From Carya illinoinensis (lineage: Eukaryota > Streptophyta > Magnoliopsida > Fagales > Juglandaceae), in assembly GCF_018687715.1 (NCBI RefSeq), contig NC_056755.1:17800001-17864000 (forward strand): DNA of 64,000 nucleotides, in the 5' to 3' direction. The translations under genes were made by a program, and so were the position numbers. Shown here one piece after another: positions 1 to 11,073 of this stretch. Numbering within the stretch: the first letter of the stretch is position 1; the number at the start of each line of letters is the position of its first letter. The notes under the pieces were generated by a model that was not told the origin of the DNA, ran no database searches, and saw only the letters and a list, made by a program, of their open reading frames with translations.

Positions 1-944
1 ATTTATGTTTGTTTAATTTATGGATTTACTATATAGATTAAAAAGAAAAAAGCTTTTCAAAACTATTTTTTTCTTGAAAAAAATTAATAACATATAAGTT
101 TTTGTACAAAAAAAAAAAAAAATCTGGGTTACAGCCCGGAACATCTAGGTTTTGGCCTAGGTGATAACCGCACTAACTTAGGCCGAGTGTCGGCCCATAT
201 TTGAAACTCGAATTCTGGTCTAGGCATACCAGGATACGTGGCCCGAAATCCAGGTAAAAAGTCCTGGACCTCCGATTTTTCTTGAGAATGGAGAATGAAT
301 TTATGGGGTAAGGTAAGGGTTGGCTAACTTGTATATTGTATCCCAACTGTATGGCCCGTCCAATAAACTGAAAACATAAATAGATGGTGAATACATCTAG
401 GCCAATACTTTAAAAGTATTAGTTAAGGTTACAATTGAAACACGTTGAAATTATTATAAGAGTAGTGCTATATATATACACGTACTTATAATTTTATTTA
501 CAAGATTCATTTTGTTAGTTTTTTTTTTAAATTTAAATTTTGAATTTTAAATTTTATGATTTTCAGCATGTGGAGAAATAATTTTTTTTAAGTATATTTA
601 GCATTTTCCTTATTATAAATTGCTTAGACTTTTCATTTCAAAATAATATGAGATCTCATTTGCCAATTTTCTATACAAAATTACACAATCCTGGTACTTC
701 AATATCAGTCCCAACTTTGCAATGTATTTATTGGGCCGAGTCCATCATGGATGGCATGACTTAAATCTCACACTTTTGTTTAAGATTGACTTTGATATAT
801 AGTACTGTTTGTAACAACTCAAAAAAGACCACTTAAGTCATGGTCCATACTCTAAAATGACTTATCAAGATTAGAATTAGTCTCTTGAAATAAAAATAAA
901 GGGCTTAAACTTTTTGTTGATAATGTAAAATCTCATTCCTCAAA
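1..944. other. Intergenic, no gene seen
   Basis: AT-rich DNA with homopolymer runs such as an A-run near 105-121. A more GC-rich patch at about 125-285 looks like an old repeat remnant, but I cannot assign it to a family. No convincing coding frame or RNA gene is visible. Confidence 0.6.
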
Positions 945-1189
945 CTTTTAGAGGTTGGCTCAAGTGGTAAAGGTCTTGGGCTTGGGTATATGTTCTCCTA
1001 AGTTTAAGATTTAAATCCCCTTGAATGCAAAAAATCTATAGAGATTATCGGACTGAAATATTTTTCTCTTGAATATCCGAAGTGTAATTACAAGAAATTC
1101 ATTGTCGATAGCCTGTGCACCCTTGGCCTGGGATTAATCGGGATGCTATTTTGGACATCGGATACCACCTTTTTTTTTTTTTTTTTTAA
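945..1189 (+). mobile_element. tRNA-derived SINE-like element
   Basis: An A-box-like motif (TGGCTCAAGTGG, about 956-967) is followed about 40 bases later by a B-box-like stretch (AGATTTAAATCC, about 1007-1018), the spacing of an internal RNA polymerase III promoter. About 245 bases after the start the unit ends in a long T-run (about 1171-1188). Some plant SINE families end in T-runs. No target duplication was found, so the borders are approximate. It could also be a degenerate tRNA pseudogene. Confidence 0.55.
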
Positions 1190-1550
1190 CACAAATACAC
1201 AACGGGTATTACAAAGTACAAGGACGTTCGTATGTTGAATTAATCATTTTCTTGAACTGGGTTTGGAGAGGGATGGAGTTATTTCTACGTATAGAACATC
1301 AAATGATCAATCACCGGGAAGTCATCAAGAAAGATTTTTAAAGATCTCATGAATGAGTGAGATGTTGCACTAAATGGATAAGATTATGAGCCTAATGTTG
1401 GACCTGGGAGGGTGATGTTGAGGCCCTGCATCATGCCAGCCAATTATGGGCGAAGAACATGCCCATCAAGATCAATAACGTAGAAATTAATGTTGCAGCC
1501 AATTTATTAGCTTTCCGGAAATCATGCCAGCAGGAAGATCATCGTGTACT
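1190..1550. other. Intergenic, no gene seen
   Basis: Moderately AT-rich sequence between the SINE and the CACTA MITE. No reading frame of note and no recognised repeat. Confidence 0.55.
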
Positions 1551-1679
1551 CACTACAAGAAAAGTAAGTTTTTGTGACTAAACTTTTGTGACCAGAAGAA
1601 CTATTTCCTATAAAAATTATGGGAAATAATCATTTTGGTCATTAAATTTTGGTCACAAAAACCCACTTCTCTTATAGTG
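1551..1679. mobile_element. CACTA-type MITE, 129 bp
   Basis: The element begins CACTACAAGAAAAGTA and ends with the inverted counterpart ...CTTCTCTTATAGTG. The inverted repeat continues inward through AGTTTTTGTGAC on one side and GTCACAAAAACC on the other. It is flanked by the 3-bp duplication ACT (1548-1550 and 1680-1682), the target size of the CACTA (En/Spm) superfamily. It is too short to encode a transposase, so it is a non-autonomous deletion derivative. Confidence 0.85.
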
Positions 1680-2314
1680 ACTGTAAGCAGAATGAAATTC
1701 ACAAGCCTTTAGGTTGTTAATTCTTGACCTTTTCCAGCTTTAGATTGACCAGAAAGCATAATTTAGAAGTACCTTTGATTTGGCATCCATTCATGGACCC
1801 TTTTAAATCTTCTCTCTTGTTTATCCTTATTTTTCTGCGGCTATAGCGATTAACTTTTTAAGCATGGTTTTTGTTTTTGTTTTTTTGAGTTTATTTTCTT
1901 TATTAGTAGTATTTAATTTTATGCAGTACTAACGTATTAAAATTGACAGACATCGCGTGTTTATTCACCATGAAGAGCTGCAAAATAACATGGGACAAAA
2001 ACTGTCGTTAGCACAATATGGATGAAAAAGAGTTCTTAAAATGATTATTAAAATAATTAGTCAAGATTACAACTGAAATCTCGTGAAATTATTGTAAATA
2101 GTTAGAATAAGAACTTCTCTCCAAAACAACGTCGGATTTCATTTACAACTATTTTTACTAAATTCAAAGTAAGGAGACTCATGAAAGTGTATTGTGTTAA
2201 GAAAAAAAATCTATTAATCATCTCTTTTTAAATCATTTGTTTATCATTTCATGATGTGATATTAAATAAATAGTCTCTAATCACTTTAATGTCATATCAT
2301 AAAATGATAAAATG
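1680..2314. other. Intergenic, no gene seen
   Basis: AT-rich sequence between the CACTA MITE and the LINE-A target site. No recognised feature. Confidence 0.55.
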
Positions 2315-2330
2315 ATGACTTACAAGAATT
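2315..2330. repeat. LINE-A target-site duplication, 3' copy
   Basis: Sixteen bases identical to 7988-8003. Homology stops at both sides (2314 G against 7987 T; 2331 T against 8004 G), which fixes the element ends. Confidence 0.92.
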
Positions 2331-2392
2331 TTTATTTTTTTTTTCGAGTATAACAATGAATCTTAATTTATTGAATAAACTGGAAACAAAGT

Positions 2393-2938
2393 TCAATCAA
2401 TACAATATTTCTCACTAAGCACAGTATTTGTAATTTGCCTAGGACCATCCTCTATCCACACTCTTTCTTCTATACTAGACAAAGCTAGTTTTGCAAGTAT
2501 ATGTGCTACTTTGTTAGCATCTCTGTACACAAATCTTGTAGACCAATCCGACCTTCCTCTAAGTATTTTCTTTGCATCTTCTATGAACACACCATAGTCT
2601 ATTAGAACCTCCTCATCACTGCTCAGGTCCTTCACGACAATCTGTGAATCCTCCTCTAGAATTACTCTGCTCAGCCCCAGCTCTATACTCAACAGAGCAG
2701 CTCTTCTAGCTACCATGACTTTTGCAGCACAGGCCCCCACTTGATTCTCAACACCCGAGCATAGACAAGATAGAATTTCCCCTTGATCATCCTTCACAAC
2801 AACCCCCAACCCAACTCTGCTATTATTGGCATCCACTGCAGCGTCCCAGTTAACCTTAACCATCCCCACCCCAGGCTTTTCCCATTTAACAGCCTCTCTT
2901 CTCACGGCTCTAGCATCCAAACATCTCTGTTTGATCAA
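2393..2938 (-). pseudogene. LINE-A ORF2 C-terminus: RNase H domain
   Basis: An open frame of 181 codons with an RNase H-like fold of the RVT_3 type: the first Asp in VNWDAAV and the third acidic site in LEEDSQIVV. The motif that normally carries the catalytic Glu (consensus like AEAxAARRA in related copies) reads AAKVMVARRA, so the Glu appears replaced by Lys, which would impair activity. The DANKVAHILAKLAL stretch near the end is typical of plant LINE RNase H tails. The natural stop lies just before the element's short 3' untranslated region. It was originally part of the ORF2 polyprotein, not a separate gene. Confidence 0.85.
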
Positions 2939-2991
2939 GTTTGCTTCCTTGAATTCTGACAGAGCCAGTTTTGCAGCTTTGAAAACATTTT

Positions 2992-3906
2992 CTAGAGCAT
3001 CAAACTGTTTTCAAACACGAATAAATTCCTTCTCAACCATAACCTCCTCATAGTATAAGCCATTAGTTCCACATCCTCTATTCTTAATTTCTGAAACATA
3101 GAGGCCCATAATTCTGCAAATACCCATTCTGCATTGCACCATTTCCTAACAGGACTTTCATCCACCGCCCATACATCCGAAACTGCAGAACATCCCCAGA
3201 TCATATGTACAGCTGTTTCCACCCTTCTCTCACAAATAGGACACATGTTAAAAGCAGATATTTTCCTTCTATGTAGATTTTCCTTAGTAGGTAATAGTTC
3301 TTGACCCACTCTCCACAAAAACAACTTTACAACACCTTGCACATTTAAGTTCCATATTTGCTTCCACATCTCCTCCACCTTATCTTTCCCTAAGCTTTCC
3401 CCCATTTTCCTCCTAATTCTTTCCTTCCCGAGAAAATATGCAGATTTGACAGGAAATCTGCCATTCTTTGCTGGCCCCCACACCATCTTATCTTCCACAC
3501 CCCATTTACTAATTGGTAACTTACAAATCTGTTCTGCATCCATCTCGTTGAAAGATTTAGAAATTAAATCTCTCTTCCAATAGTCATTCTCAACATCAAT
3601 TAGCAAGTTCACCTTTGCATCATGTGGTAAAGAAGTTTGAGGAGATTGTACCTTGTATGAACTCGGGCATGGAAGCCATTTATGGTGCCATATACTGATT
3701 TTCCTTCCATCTCCAACCCTCCATAAAGTCCCCTCGTTGACAAGCTCAATAGGAGACCACAAGCTCCTCCATATGTATGAGGGATTATTTCCTAACTTGG
3801 CATCATTCAAGTCAGCCCCTCTAAAATATTTCTCCTTCATAATCTTGGCAACCATCAAAGAAGGGGAGGTGAGCATTCTCCAGCATTGCTTGGTTGAAAC
3901 ATTCAA
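2992..3906 (-). pseudogene. LINE-A ORF2: zinc-binding zf-RVT region
   Basis: A 304-codon open piece of ORF2. It contains the characteristic plant LINE stretch WRVGDGRKISIWHHKWLP and a downstream zf-RVT region with VKLFLWRVGQELLPTKENL and the zinc-ligand-like CPICERRVETAVHMIWGC. It is separated from the RNase H piece and from the upstream reverse transcriptase by frame breaks. In related elements this domain links the reverse transcriptase to RNase H. Confidence 0.85.
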
Positions 3907-4288
3907 GATCCCTAAACCCTAACCCCCCATCTGTTTTTGAATCCTCCAACTTGTCCCAACTTCTCCATTGAATCTTGTTATCTTTTTCTTTATGCCCCCA
4001 CCAAAATTTGGCCATGAGAGAAGAGATCTCTTTGCAAATTCTTCTAGGCAACATGAACACACTCATTGAGTATGTAGGAATAGCCTGGATAACAGCTTTC
4101 AACAATATTTCTTTCTCTGTTTGCGATAGAAACAGGTTCTTCCAATTATTCAGCCTTGCCCATACCCTTTCCTTTACTTCCCTGAAAGTGTTATACCTAA
4201 ATCTACCTATCATGGCAGGTAGACCTAGATATTTCTCATAATTCCCACACACTGGGACCCCTGCTTCCCTTTGAATTTGTCTTCTCAT
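3821..4288 (-). pseudogene. LINE-A ORF2: reverse transcriptase thumb / connection piece
   Basis: A 155-codon fragment with YLGLPAMIGRF, WKNLFLSQTEKEILLKAV and FWWGHKEKDNKIQWRSW, motifs always found just after the reverse transcriptase palm in plant LINE ORF2 proteins. Its end overlaps the next piece in another frame, so a frameshift separates them near 3820-3906. Confidence 0.82.
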
Positions 4289-4390
4289 TGCAGTAGGTGT
4301 ATTTGAACTGAAAAAGATAGTGGATTTCTATAAATTGAGCAACTGTCCTGAAGCCTTCCCATACATCTCCAATAGCCTATGAATCCTCTG

Positions 4391-5301
4391 TCATTCTGCC
4401 ATAAGAGCTCTCCCAAAAATCACACAATCATCTGCAAAAAGCAAGTGACTGACCCTTGTTTCACCTCTGGCCACTGCTACCCCCCTTATTCTCTTTGACC
4501 TTTCATCCATATTAATTAAGGAACTAAGTCCTTCAGCACACAAAATGAACAAATTAGGGGAGATAGGATCTCCTTGTCTAATCCCATGAGTTGGCTTAAA
4601 AACTCTACCCGGCTGACCATTCAACAAGATTGAATAAGAGACTGAATTCAAACACTGCATAATAAGCGCTATCCATCTCTCCCCGAAACCCAATCTCCTC
4701 ATCATTTCTTCCAAAAACTTCCATTCAATCCTATGTATGCTTTAGCCATATCCAATTTGAGAGCCTTACTCCCCACCCTTCCTTTTTGTCTTGTCTTCAT
4801 CGTATGGAGACCCTCATAAGCGATCATGACATTATCTGTTATAAGCCTCCTAGGAATGAAGGCACTATGGCTGCTGGAAATCAGAGATGGAAGCTACTTC
4901 TTCAGCCTGTTCGCCATCACTTTTGAGGCCAGCTTGTAGACCACATTGCAAAAACTAATGGGTCTAAACTCACTAGCTTTCAATGGGTCCTTTACTTTTG
5001 GAATAAGAGCTATATACGTATGGTTAATGGTGCCATTTAAACCCCCATTACCATTCAAAAAATTCAGTATAGCCTTACTAACTTCATCTCCCACAATGTG
5101 CCAATAGGCTTGGAAGAAACAAGCCCCATACCCATCAGGTCCAGGAGACTTCAAAGCAGCCATTTGTTTTAATGCTACCTCAATTTTCCCTCTAGTAAAC
5201 TCCTTTTCCAGCCCCTCATTCATGTCATTTGTAACCCTTGGCACCACATTGCTCAAACATTCATATGTATCTTCCAAAGTTGGCCCCGATGATTCAAACA
5301 A
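4391..5301 (-). pseudogene. LINE-A ORF2: reverse transcriptase palm, broken
   Basis: Two open pieces (4894-5301 and 4391-4714) with a broken stretch between. The upstream piece has the finger motif LKSPGPDGYGACFFQAYW, ALIPKVKDP and FRPISFCNVVYKLASKVMANRL. The downstream piece has SYSILLNGQPG, GIRQGDPISPNLFILCAEGLS and the catalytic box LLFADDCVIF. The catalytic Asp pair is kept, but the frame between the pieces is lost, so no complete enzyme is encoded. Confidence 0.88.
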
Positions 5302-5633
5302 CTGCTAAAAATGGCTTTGAAAAACCTGCTCAATTTCCTATTGCTCAGTCACCATTCTTCCGTCCATATTCAAAATACCTTTCACCCAATTCTTGCTTCT
5401 TCTTTGGCTAGCACAAAAGTGAAAGAATTTTGAATTTTTATCCCCCCACTGGTACCAATTCCTTTTCGCCCTTTGCTTCCACTTCATATCTTCCTGCTCT
5501 AAAAGAAGTCCCAACTATTTTTGCAGCCTTTTAATCATCTCAACATTATGAGGGCTTCTTTATCTTGTTCCACTTTCAGCCTTTCTGTTTTTTCCTTAAT
5601 AATGATTTCTTCACTTTTCCCCTTTTGCCTGCT

Positions 5634-6503
5634 TCATACCACCAGCTCCCTCCTGCAATTATACAATTTGTTCTGGATACCCCTTAAGCAACCATGCCCA
5701 CTAAGCCTTCTTGAACACACCCCTTTAATAATCTCACCCCCCTCTTCCTCCATGGCCCATTTAGCTTCAAATCTAAAGATTCTTTTGCCCCTCCTTCTTT
5801 CCATGCACCCTTTTTCCATACTCAAAAGAAGAGCTTTATGATCTGATTGTGGAGTTGTTAACACCTCCACCTCATGATTTCTAAAAAAATCCGTCCATCT
5901 ACAATTAGCTACAGCTCTGTCAAGCCTTTCCTTGGTGAAAGTATTATCTCCATGCCTATTACTCCATGTAAATCTACACCCCTTCCATCCAAGATCAAAA
6001 ACAGAATTTACTTCCAGAGCTTGTCTGAAATCATCCATCTGCACTTCAGGCCGAGACCTCCCTCCCCACTTCTCCCCTTGACAAACCACCTCATTGAAGT
6101 CACCTATCAAACACCATGTCATATGCTCTGAGGGTTTGAGCAATGACATCAAACTCCATGTTTCCCTCCTCCTACTCATCTCAGGATGGCCATAGAACCC
6201 CGTCATTAACCACTTAATCTCCCCATCAATATAAGCACTAATATGGTGCTGTGAGAAATTTAGAATTTCCAGGCACACTTCCTTTCTCCATAACAATGCC
6301 AATCCACCTTTACATCCGACTGACTCTACTACAAAACAGCCATCCCAACCCATCATTTTTTTAATTCCTTCAAATTTTTTGGCTACAAGTTTAGTTTCCA
6401 TTAAGAACACTACCTAGGGTCTCTTATTCTTCACCAATAGATGAAGAGCCTGAACTGTCCGGGGGTTCCCAAGCTCCTGACAGTTCCAGCTTAGGATTTT
6501 CAT
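5634..6503 (-). pseudogene. LINE-A ORF2 N-terminus: apurinic-type endonuclease
   Basis: ORF2 begins at the ATG at 6503-6501 with MKILSWNCQELGNP, the standard start of plant LINE endonucleases. One in-frame TAG (6416-6414) interrupts it after KNKRP; the frame then continues through FLMETKL, CLIGDFNEVV and TPQSDHKALLL. These hold the Asn, Glu, Asp/Asn and His signature sites of the exonuclease-endonuclease-phosphatase fold that nicks target DNA. The piece ends at a stop at 5634, with recognisable ORF2 sequence continuing in other frames. The start overlaps the ORF1 stop as ATGA. Confidence 0.88.
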
Positions 6504-7880
6504 AGTGATTGGCGGGGCTGGATATCAACCACCGCCATTGATGAGAAAACAGCCCCCTCCTCCTCCTCCTCTGATTTTCTTCCCTTCTTATACATTCCAT
6601 CATCCCCCTCTACGTTTGAAACAGCACCAAATGAGCGTTTGCAGGCACTCTTTTGGTTAACAACACCATGATCCCCTACAACTTTAGCCCTTCTCTTCCA
6701 TCTACCCCTTGTCTCCCTCACTAGCACATCCCTTGTAGCATCATTCAAGCAGCTGTTACTCTCCACATGATCACTTATTTCACACTGATTTTCAACATTA
6801 ACCTTGGTATTTTCCCCCTCCCTTCTTTCCACCTTTCCCTCAAACACCTTTTTAGCATCAACTAAGACCCCGACCCCATCCTTTTCCCCCTTACCCAACT
6901 CCACACCATTAGTCCCTACCTCCCCCCTCCACCATCATCCCACCCTTTCTCACCTCTTGAGATGCACAATTCTCAGTCTCTCCAACACCATCAGACTCCC
7001 CCTTTCCCCTCCAGCCGTCTAATCTAACCTCCCACCCCCTCCCTTTTTCTTCACCACTCTCATTTTCAGTCTCACCCTCCCCTTCATCCCCATACCTACT
7101 TCCCCCTCCACTACCCCCTTGTCTACCATTTAGAGGGCGTCTCGGACTATAGGTTGCCCTAAGCCAAGAGCCGTATTGCATCCCCATTCCCTTTCCACGC
7201 ATTGACCCCTCCATCCATCCCTTACATCCCTCCACCCCATGACATATCACACCACAATTGAAACACAATTTCGGGAGTTTCTCATATTTCATTGGAATCC
7301 AGATCTTAGTTTCCATCACCATTGATGTCCTTCCCCATGCCACCTTCTTCTTTAAATCAATTTCAATTTTAACTCTCAGATATTTTTCCCAACTAATTCC
7401 ATTTTCCCCTACATCAACTTCTTTCACCACACCAATCGATGAACCAATCCTATTCCCAACCTCTGCCGTCATACAAGCTAGCGTCAAATTGAAAAACTGA
7501 ATCCACAATTCTTCAAACCCAAACTCCATTGATTGAGGCAGTATAAATCCATCAAAAGATTTCAGCACAAGTAAATGATTATCAAATAACCATGACTTAC
7601 CTTCCATCACTCTTACCTTATCCTTCTGATGGTCGAATGTAATGACAAAGAGGTTAGACTCGATCTCACGAAACACGAAAGATCCCTCCGTATGCCAGAT
7701 CTTCTGCAGCGTAGCTTGAATTACAACCTTGCTGATTCTCCTTTCAGAAATCAGCTTCCTTACTAAGCTTCGATCCCCTTCCTCGAGAGCCTTCGCCGAT
7801 TGTCCCAAATCCAAATCGATAGCCTCTGTTTCCTCCTCCGTCAGACTCAGTTTCTTCCACTGCTCTTTCAAACCTTCCAT
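6500..7880 (-). pseudogene. LINE-A ORF1: nucleic-acid binding protein, one frameshift
   Basis: I place the start at the ATG at 7880 (MEGLKEQWKKLSLTEEE), the usual beginning of plant LINE ORF1; an in-frame ATG at 7940 is also open. The N-terminal part matches a DUF4283-like domain, followed by the zinc knuckle CFNCGVICHGVEGC (C-x2-C-x4-H-x4-C) and a basic, Gly/Glu-rich tail. The frame closes at 6909, but the adjoining frame 6904-6500 continues the tail. A length change in the G-run near 6920 is the likely cause. The last codon of the continued frame overlaps the ORF2 start as ATGA. Confidence 0.82.
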
Positions 7881-7987
7881 CGCCACTCTCCAGCCTGCAC
7901 GCAAGCTATGAGAATCTCCTTCGCACCAACCGAGACTCAAGCTCCACCTTCACGTTCTTCATAGAGGCCAAGAGGAGAGTTTTCTTT

Positions 7988-8003
7988 ATGACTTACAAGA
8001 ATT
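7988..8003. repeat. LINE-A target-site duplication, 5' copy
   Basis: The partner of 2315-2330, identical over 16 bases. Confidence 0.92.
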
Positions 8004-9224
8004 GAGATCTTAAATAACATTACTCCAAGAAATTACAGTTGACTATTCTAATCCAAGAAGTGGACCGGTTGGTTGTGATTTCAAACCACAATCAGTAGAA
8101 AGAAGTTACAGTCGATTGTTCCAATACATTTTGTCGGAGAACTCCACTTCTACTATTTCCATGAAATCATTCAGGAAAATGATGAATATAGTTAGATAAA
8201 CAGGAGTCAGAAAATGCACACCAGGCACTACATCGGTGCGTGGGGCCCATGCGATGACAGAAATGGAAGTGTGGTCAGTCGTATTTTGAAGATTTGAGGC
8301 CAAAAACTCCATCGATGCCACACATGTAGGCGTTGAAGGTAGAGTTCACGATGATATCAGATATGTTAGGTTCACTCGTGGCTTGGGAGACGTAAGAGCC
8401 GCATGCGTTGGTTAGATGACGGCAATTCTTGGCTCATCTTGTAGATCAGCACCTGGGACGTGCAATAGTATGGCGTGAATTCGGAGCATTCGGTGTATGG
8501 AAGCAAAGTAGAGGAGATCAAGTAGCGCTGTTCAAAAATCGGTCAAACCAACCATGACTGACTCAGACTGGCCGCCAGAGCTTAGAACTGGCTAAAACCA
8601 ATGAAGAACCAATCGGCCGACAGTAGAATAATGTAAAAACTGCTATTGGCTAGTTCGGTCCTGATTTGATACTGGACCGGACCGCTGAACCGACTTATAG
8701 CTTATATTAAGTAAAATGACATCACTTTATACGTATTGATTAAAAAAAATTAAGACTGAAATGACACCGTTTGGTTTAATACACTAAATAATTAAACCAA
8801 ATGACATCATTTCAATTTTGGTTTAATTCCCCATTCTCTTCTTCTTCTTTTTTTTCTAGTTCTCTCGTTTCTCTCTCTCGCTCCTCTCTCACGCATTATG
8901 CAGGGCTAGGTGGGCTAGCGGCACATCTCTCTCTCCCTACATCGAAAAGGCAAAACCAGCCGCAACTCCATTTTTGTGTTTCCCACCATTTGCGACGCTG
9001 AAGGGACACTGATGACCGATTAGGATCACACCAAAATTGAAGTTGCCGGTTTCTTACCCCTTTACTGCCCAGTTTCAACTAGTTCTATCAATTTATATTT
9101 ATTGTCGGTGCGGTTTCAGTTTTGGACCAAAACCACACCAAACCCATTGGTTGTTATTCCTGCAAGAGAGAGAAGAAAAGTAGATGGTGGAGGCTCCTAA
9201 TTCAGATGGTGAGACTTTTTATTT
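8004..9224. other. Intergenic; possible old hAT-like element at about 8523-9163
   Basis: No gene recognised. From about 8523 (TAGCGCTGTTCAAAAATCGG) to about 9163 the sequence has dispersed GGACCGGACC / GGACCAAAACC motifs, AATGACATCATTT-type motifs and a CT-rich core. This is the architecture of non-autonomous hAT-like elements and resembles 50044-50977. The proposed ends match only loosely and no target duplication was found. Confidence 0.4.
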
Positions 9225-9411
9225 GAAAAATGCTTGGATGTATACCAAATGTGCATTTCAAATAGGCATACTAATATAATTTTTTTGCTTTTTTGTTTTT
9301 ATTTTTAAAAATTTACTAATAATAAATTCTATTTGTGTTATTTTTAACATTAAAAAAATATATTGATGTGCATATTTAGTGTGCACGTTTGACGTACATC
9401 CTAACATGGTC
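9225..9411. mobile_element. Mutator-like MITE, 187 bp
   Basis: The ends form a long imperfect inverted repeat: GAAAAATGCTTGGATGTATA on the left against the complement of ...ACATCCTAACATGGTC on the right, continuing through GTGCATTTCAAATAGGC and its partner. It is flanked by the 10-bp direct repeat CTTTTTATTT (9215-9224 and 9412-9421). A 9-10 bp target duplication with long inverted repeats is characteristic of Mutator-like elements. There is no coding capacity. Confidence 0.75.
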
Positions 9412-9610
9412 CTTTTTATTTTTAGAAAGATAAGAGGAGAAAAAGTTTTAGAGAGAAATTTTTTTTTTTATTATATTTATTTCTTTCCTTGAAACTTAAA
9501 AAGGCTATGCTTTTGATATCTTCTTAGAATAATGAATAAGTTATAATGGTAGTAGGGACGAACAAGGGGAGACAGGCCACCCGGACTTTCAAGAAAATAT
9601 ATTTAAAAAA

Positions 9611-9776
9611 ATTAATTATATAAATAGTCATGAAGTGTACAAATATCGTATAATCGTTTTAAAAAATAGTGGTATCCATTATTAAAAATTTAATTTTTTT
9701 TCATATAGATTATGTATTTATTCACTTTTTCAAAATGATTGCACGACACTTGTACACTCATGACTACAATTATCAT
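9611..9776. mobile_element. MITE family A, copy 1
   Basis: Inverted ends: TAGTCATGAAGTGTACAAAT on the left against the complement of CTTGTACACTCATGACTA on the right, with an AT-rich core. The same terminal motif (ATTGTAGTCATGAGTGCACAAAT type) recurs at 22160-22325 and 24702-24866, so this is a small family. Borders are approximate. Confidence 0.65.
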
Positions 9777-10917
9777 TGTAAAATTTTAAATAAATTGAAA
9801 ATAGAAAATAAAAACTCAAATCATAACAAAATCTATGTGAATAATAATAATAACAGTAATAACAACAACAATAATAATAATAATACTTTGTTCATTCATT
9901 TTGTCTTTTCATTTTAACCTCTAATTTATTTAATTATTTTTTAAAGAAAAGTAGATTTTACCTACGGGGCACGCTCAGCGGCCAAGCATTGCTGGGCGGC
10001 ACCTTAGCAGTACTATAATAATAATAATTTAGGTACTTTTTATGCACTTATTAATTAGAAAATACTTGATTAATTTAGGCACTCGTAACTTGTTATGCAC
10101 TTAGTAATAATTTAGGTGCTTGTTTCAATATTGTGTATAACTGATCAGTTGATTTAACACTTTTCTTTTATTTCTCCTAATTTACTTATTAATTATATTA
10201 GCTTTGGGAATTTCTCTTATGAGTAAGTAATAAGATAAATAATAGTTTTTATGTATGAATTTAAGACTTAAAATTTAAATTTTTTACATGTACTTTGAGC
10301 TCCATCATATAATCTTCTAGAGACATGTAATAATCAATCAAAATGGGTTGTTTAAAAATTATTTTTCTTAAGATTATATATACCCAAATGAAATTTGTAA
10401 CTTCGACCCTAGAAACTAGTATAATGTGCTTCCGACTATTCCTTCCTCCCAATGCCACGGGAAAAAAATAAATAATTTCACCCAAAATAGACACGTTCAC
10501 CCGTTATGATATTGATCTGAGTTGATATGAGTTAAATTATTTTTAATAATAGTAAGTTAAGATAGTGAAATGATTTTATTTGACCTACCTAAGATGAGTT
10601 TAAATGTGTTTTGATGTTAAAATAAATTTAGATATAATTATTAAAAGTTGAAAAAAATTATAAATTTTACGTATAAAAATATTTTAAGTTAAAAAAATTA
10701 TAAATTTTATATATAAAAAAGTTTTAAATTGATATCAGTTTAATAATTTAAAATTAAATATTTAATGTAAATTTAAACTGAATTGATGTCAAATAATTTC
10801 AATATTCAGACGGCGCCTACATCAGCTTCAGAAACAAACTTTGAAATTGTAGATAGCCAGTATTCCAAGCAGGCATTGGATCATGAAGTTGACCAAAGGT
10901 TGAGTTTATTATAATTA
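9777..10917. other. Intergenic with an AAT-type microsatellite
   Basis: An AAT/AAC-rich simple repeat lies at about 9838-9885. The rest is AT-rich with no recognised gene. Confidence 0.6.
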
Positions 10918-11064
10918 GAAAAATTTTATATGCAGTCATTTTTACGGACTCCTTTGTGTATTCCAGTGATATGATTGGTTGTGTATTAAAAAAAATTAAT
11001 TCAGCCAATCATATCAGTGGAGTGCGCAAAGAGTGCACAAAAATGACTATATGTAACATTACTC
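10918..11064. mobile_element. Mutator-like MITE, 147 bp
   Basis: A near-complete hairpin. The left arm GCAGTCATTTTTACGGACTCC...GATATGATTGGTTG pairs with the right arm CAGCCAATCATATC...AAAATGACTATATG. It is flanked by the 9-bp direct repeat TTATAATTA (10909-10917 and 11065-11073). The 9-bp target and long arms fit a Mutator-derived MITE. It has no coding capacity. Confidence 0.78.
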
Positions 11065-11073
11065 TTATAATTA

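Larger units (their letters stand above)
2331..7987 (-). mobile_element. LINE-A, near full-length plant L1-type retrotransposon
   Basis: This 5.66-kb LINE lies on the minus strand with its A-tail at 2331-2344 (T-rich on the plus strand). It is bounded by a perfect 16-bp target-site duplication ATGACTTACAAGAATT at 2315-2330 and 7988-8003. From 5' to 3' it carries ORF1 (DUF4283-like domain plus CCHC knuckle) and ORF2 (endonuclease, reverse transcriptase, zf-RVT-like domain, RNase H). ORF1 has one frameshift, and ORF2 several stops and shifts, so it cannot move by itself. The clean target duplication and recognisable 5' region indicate a complete insertion that later decayed. Confidence 0.93.

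Noticed and set aside
3653..4241. Plus-strand frames inside LINE-A, LINE-D and the gypsy elements
   Set aside because: They are antisense to clearly recognisable transposon proteins and have no features of their own.
9669..9917. 82-codon plus frame as a gene
   Set aside because: It is made of the family A MITE plus an AAT microsatellite (poly-Asn), not a conserved protein.
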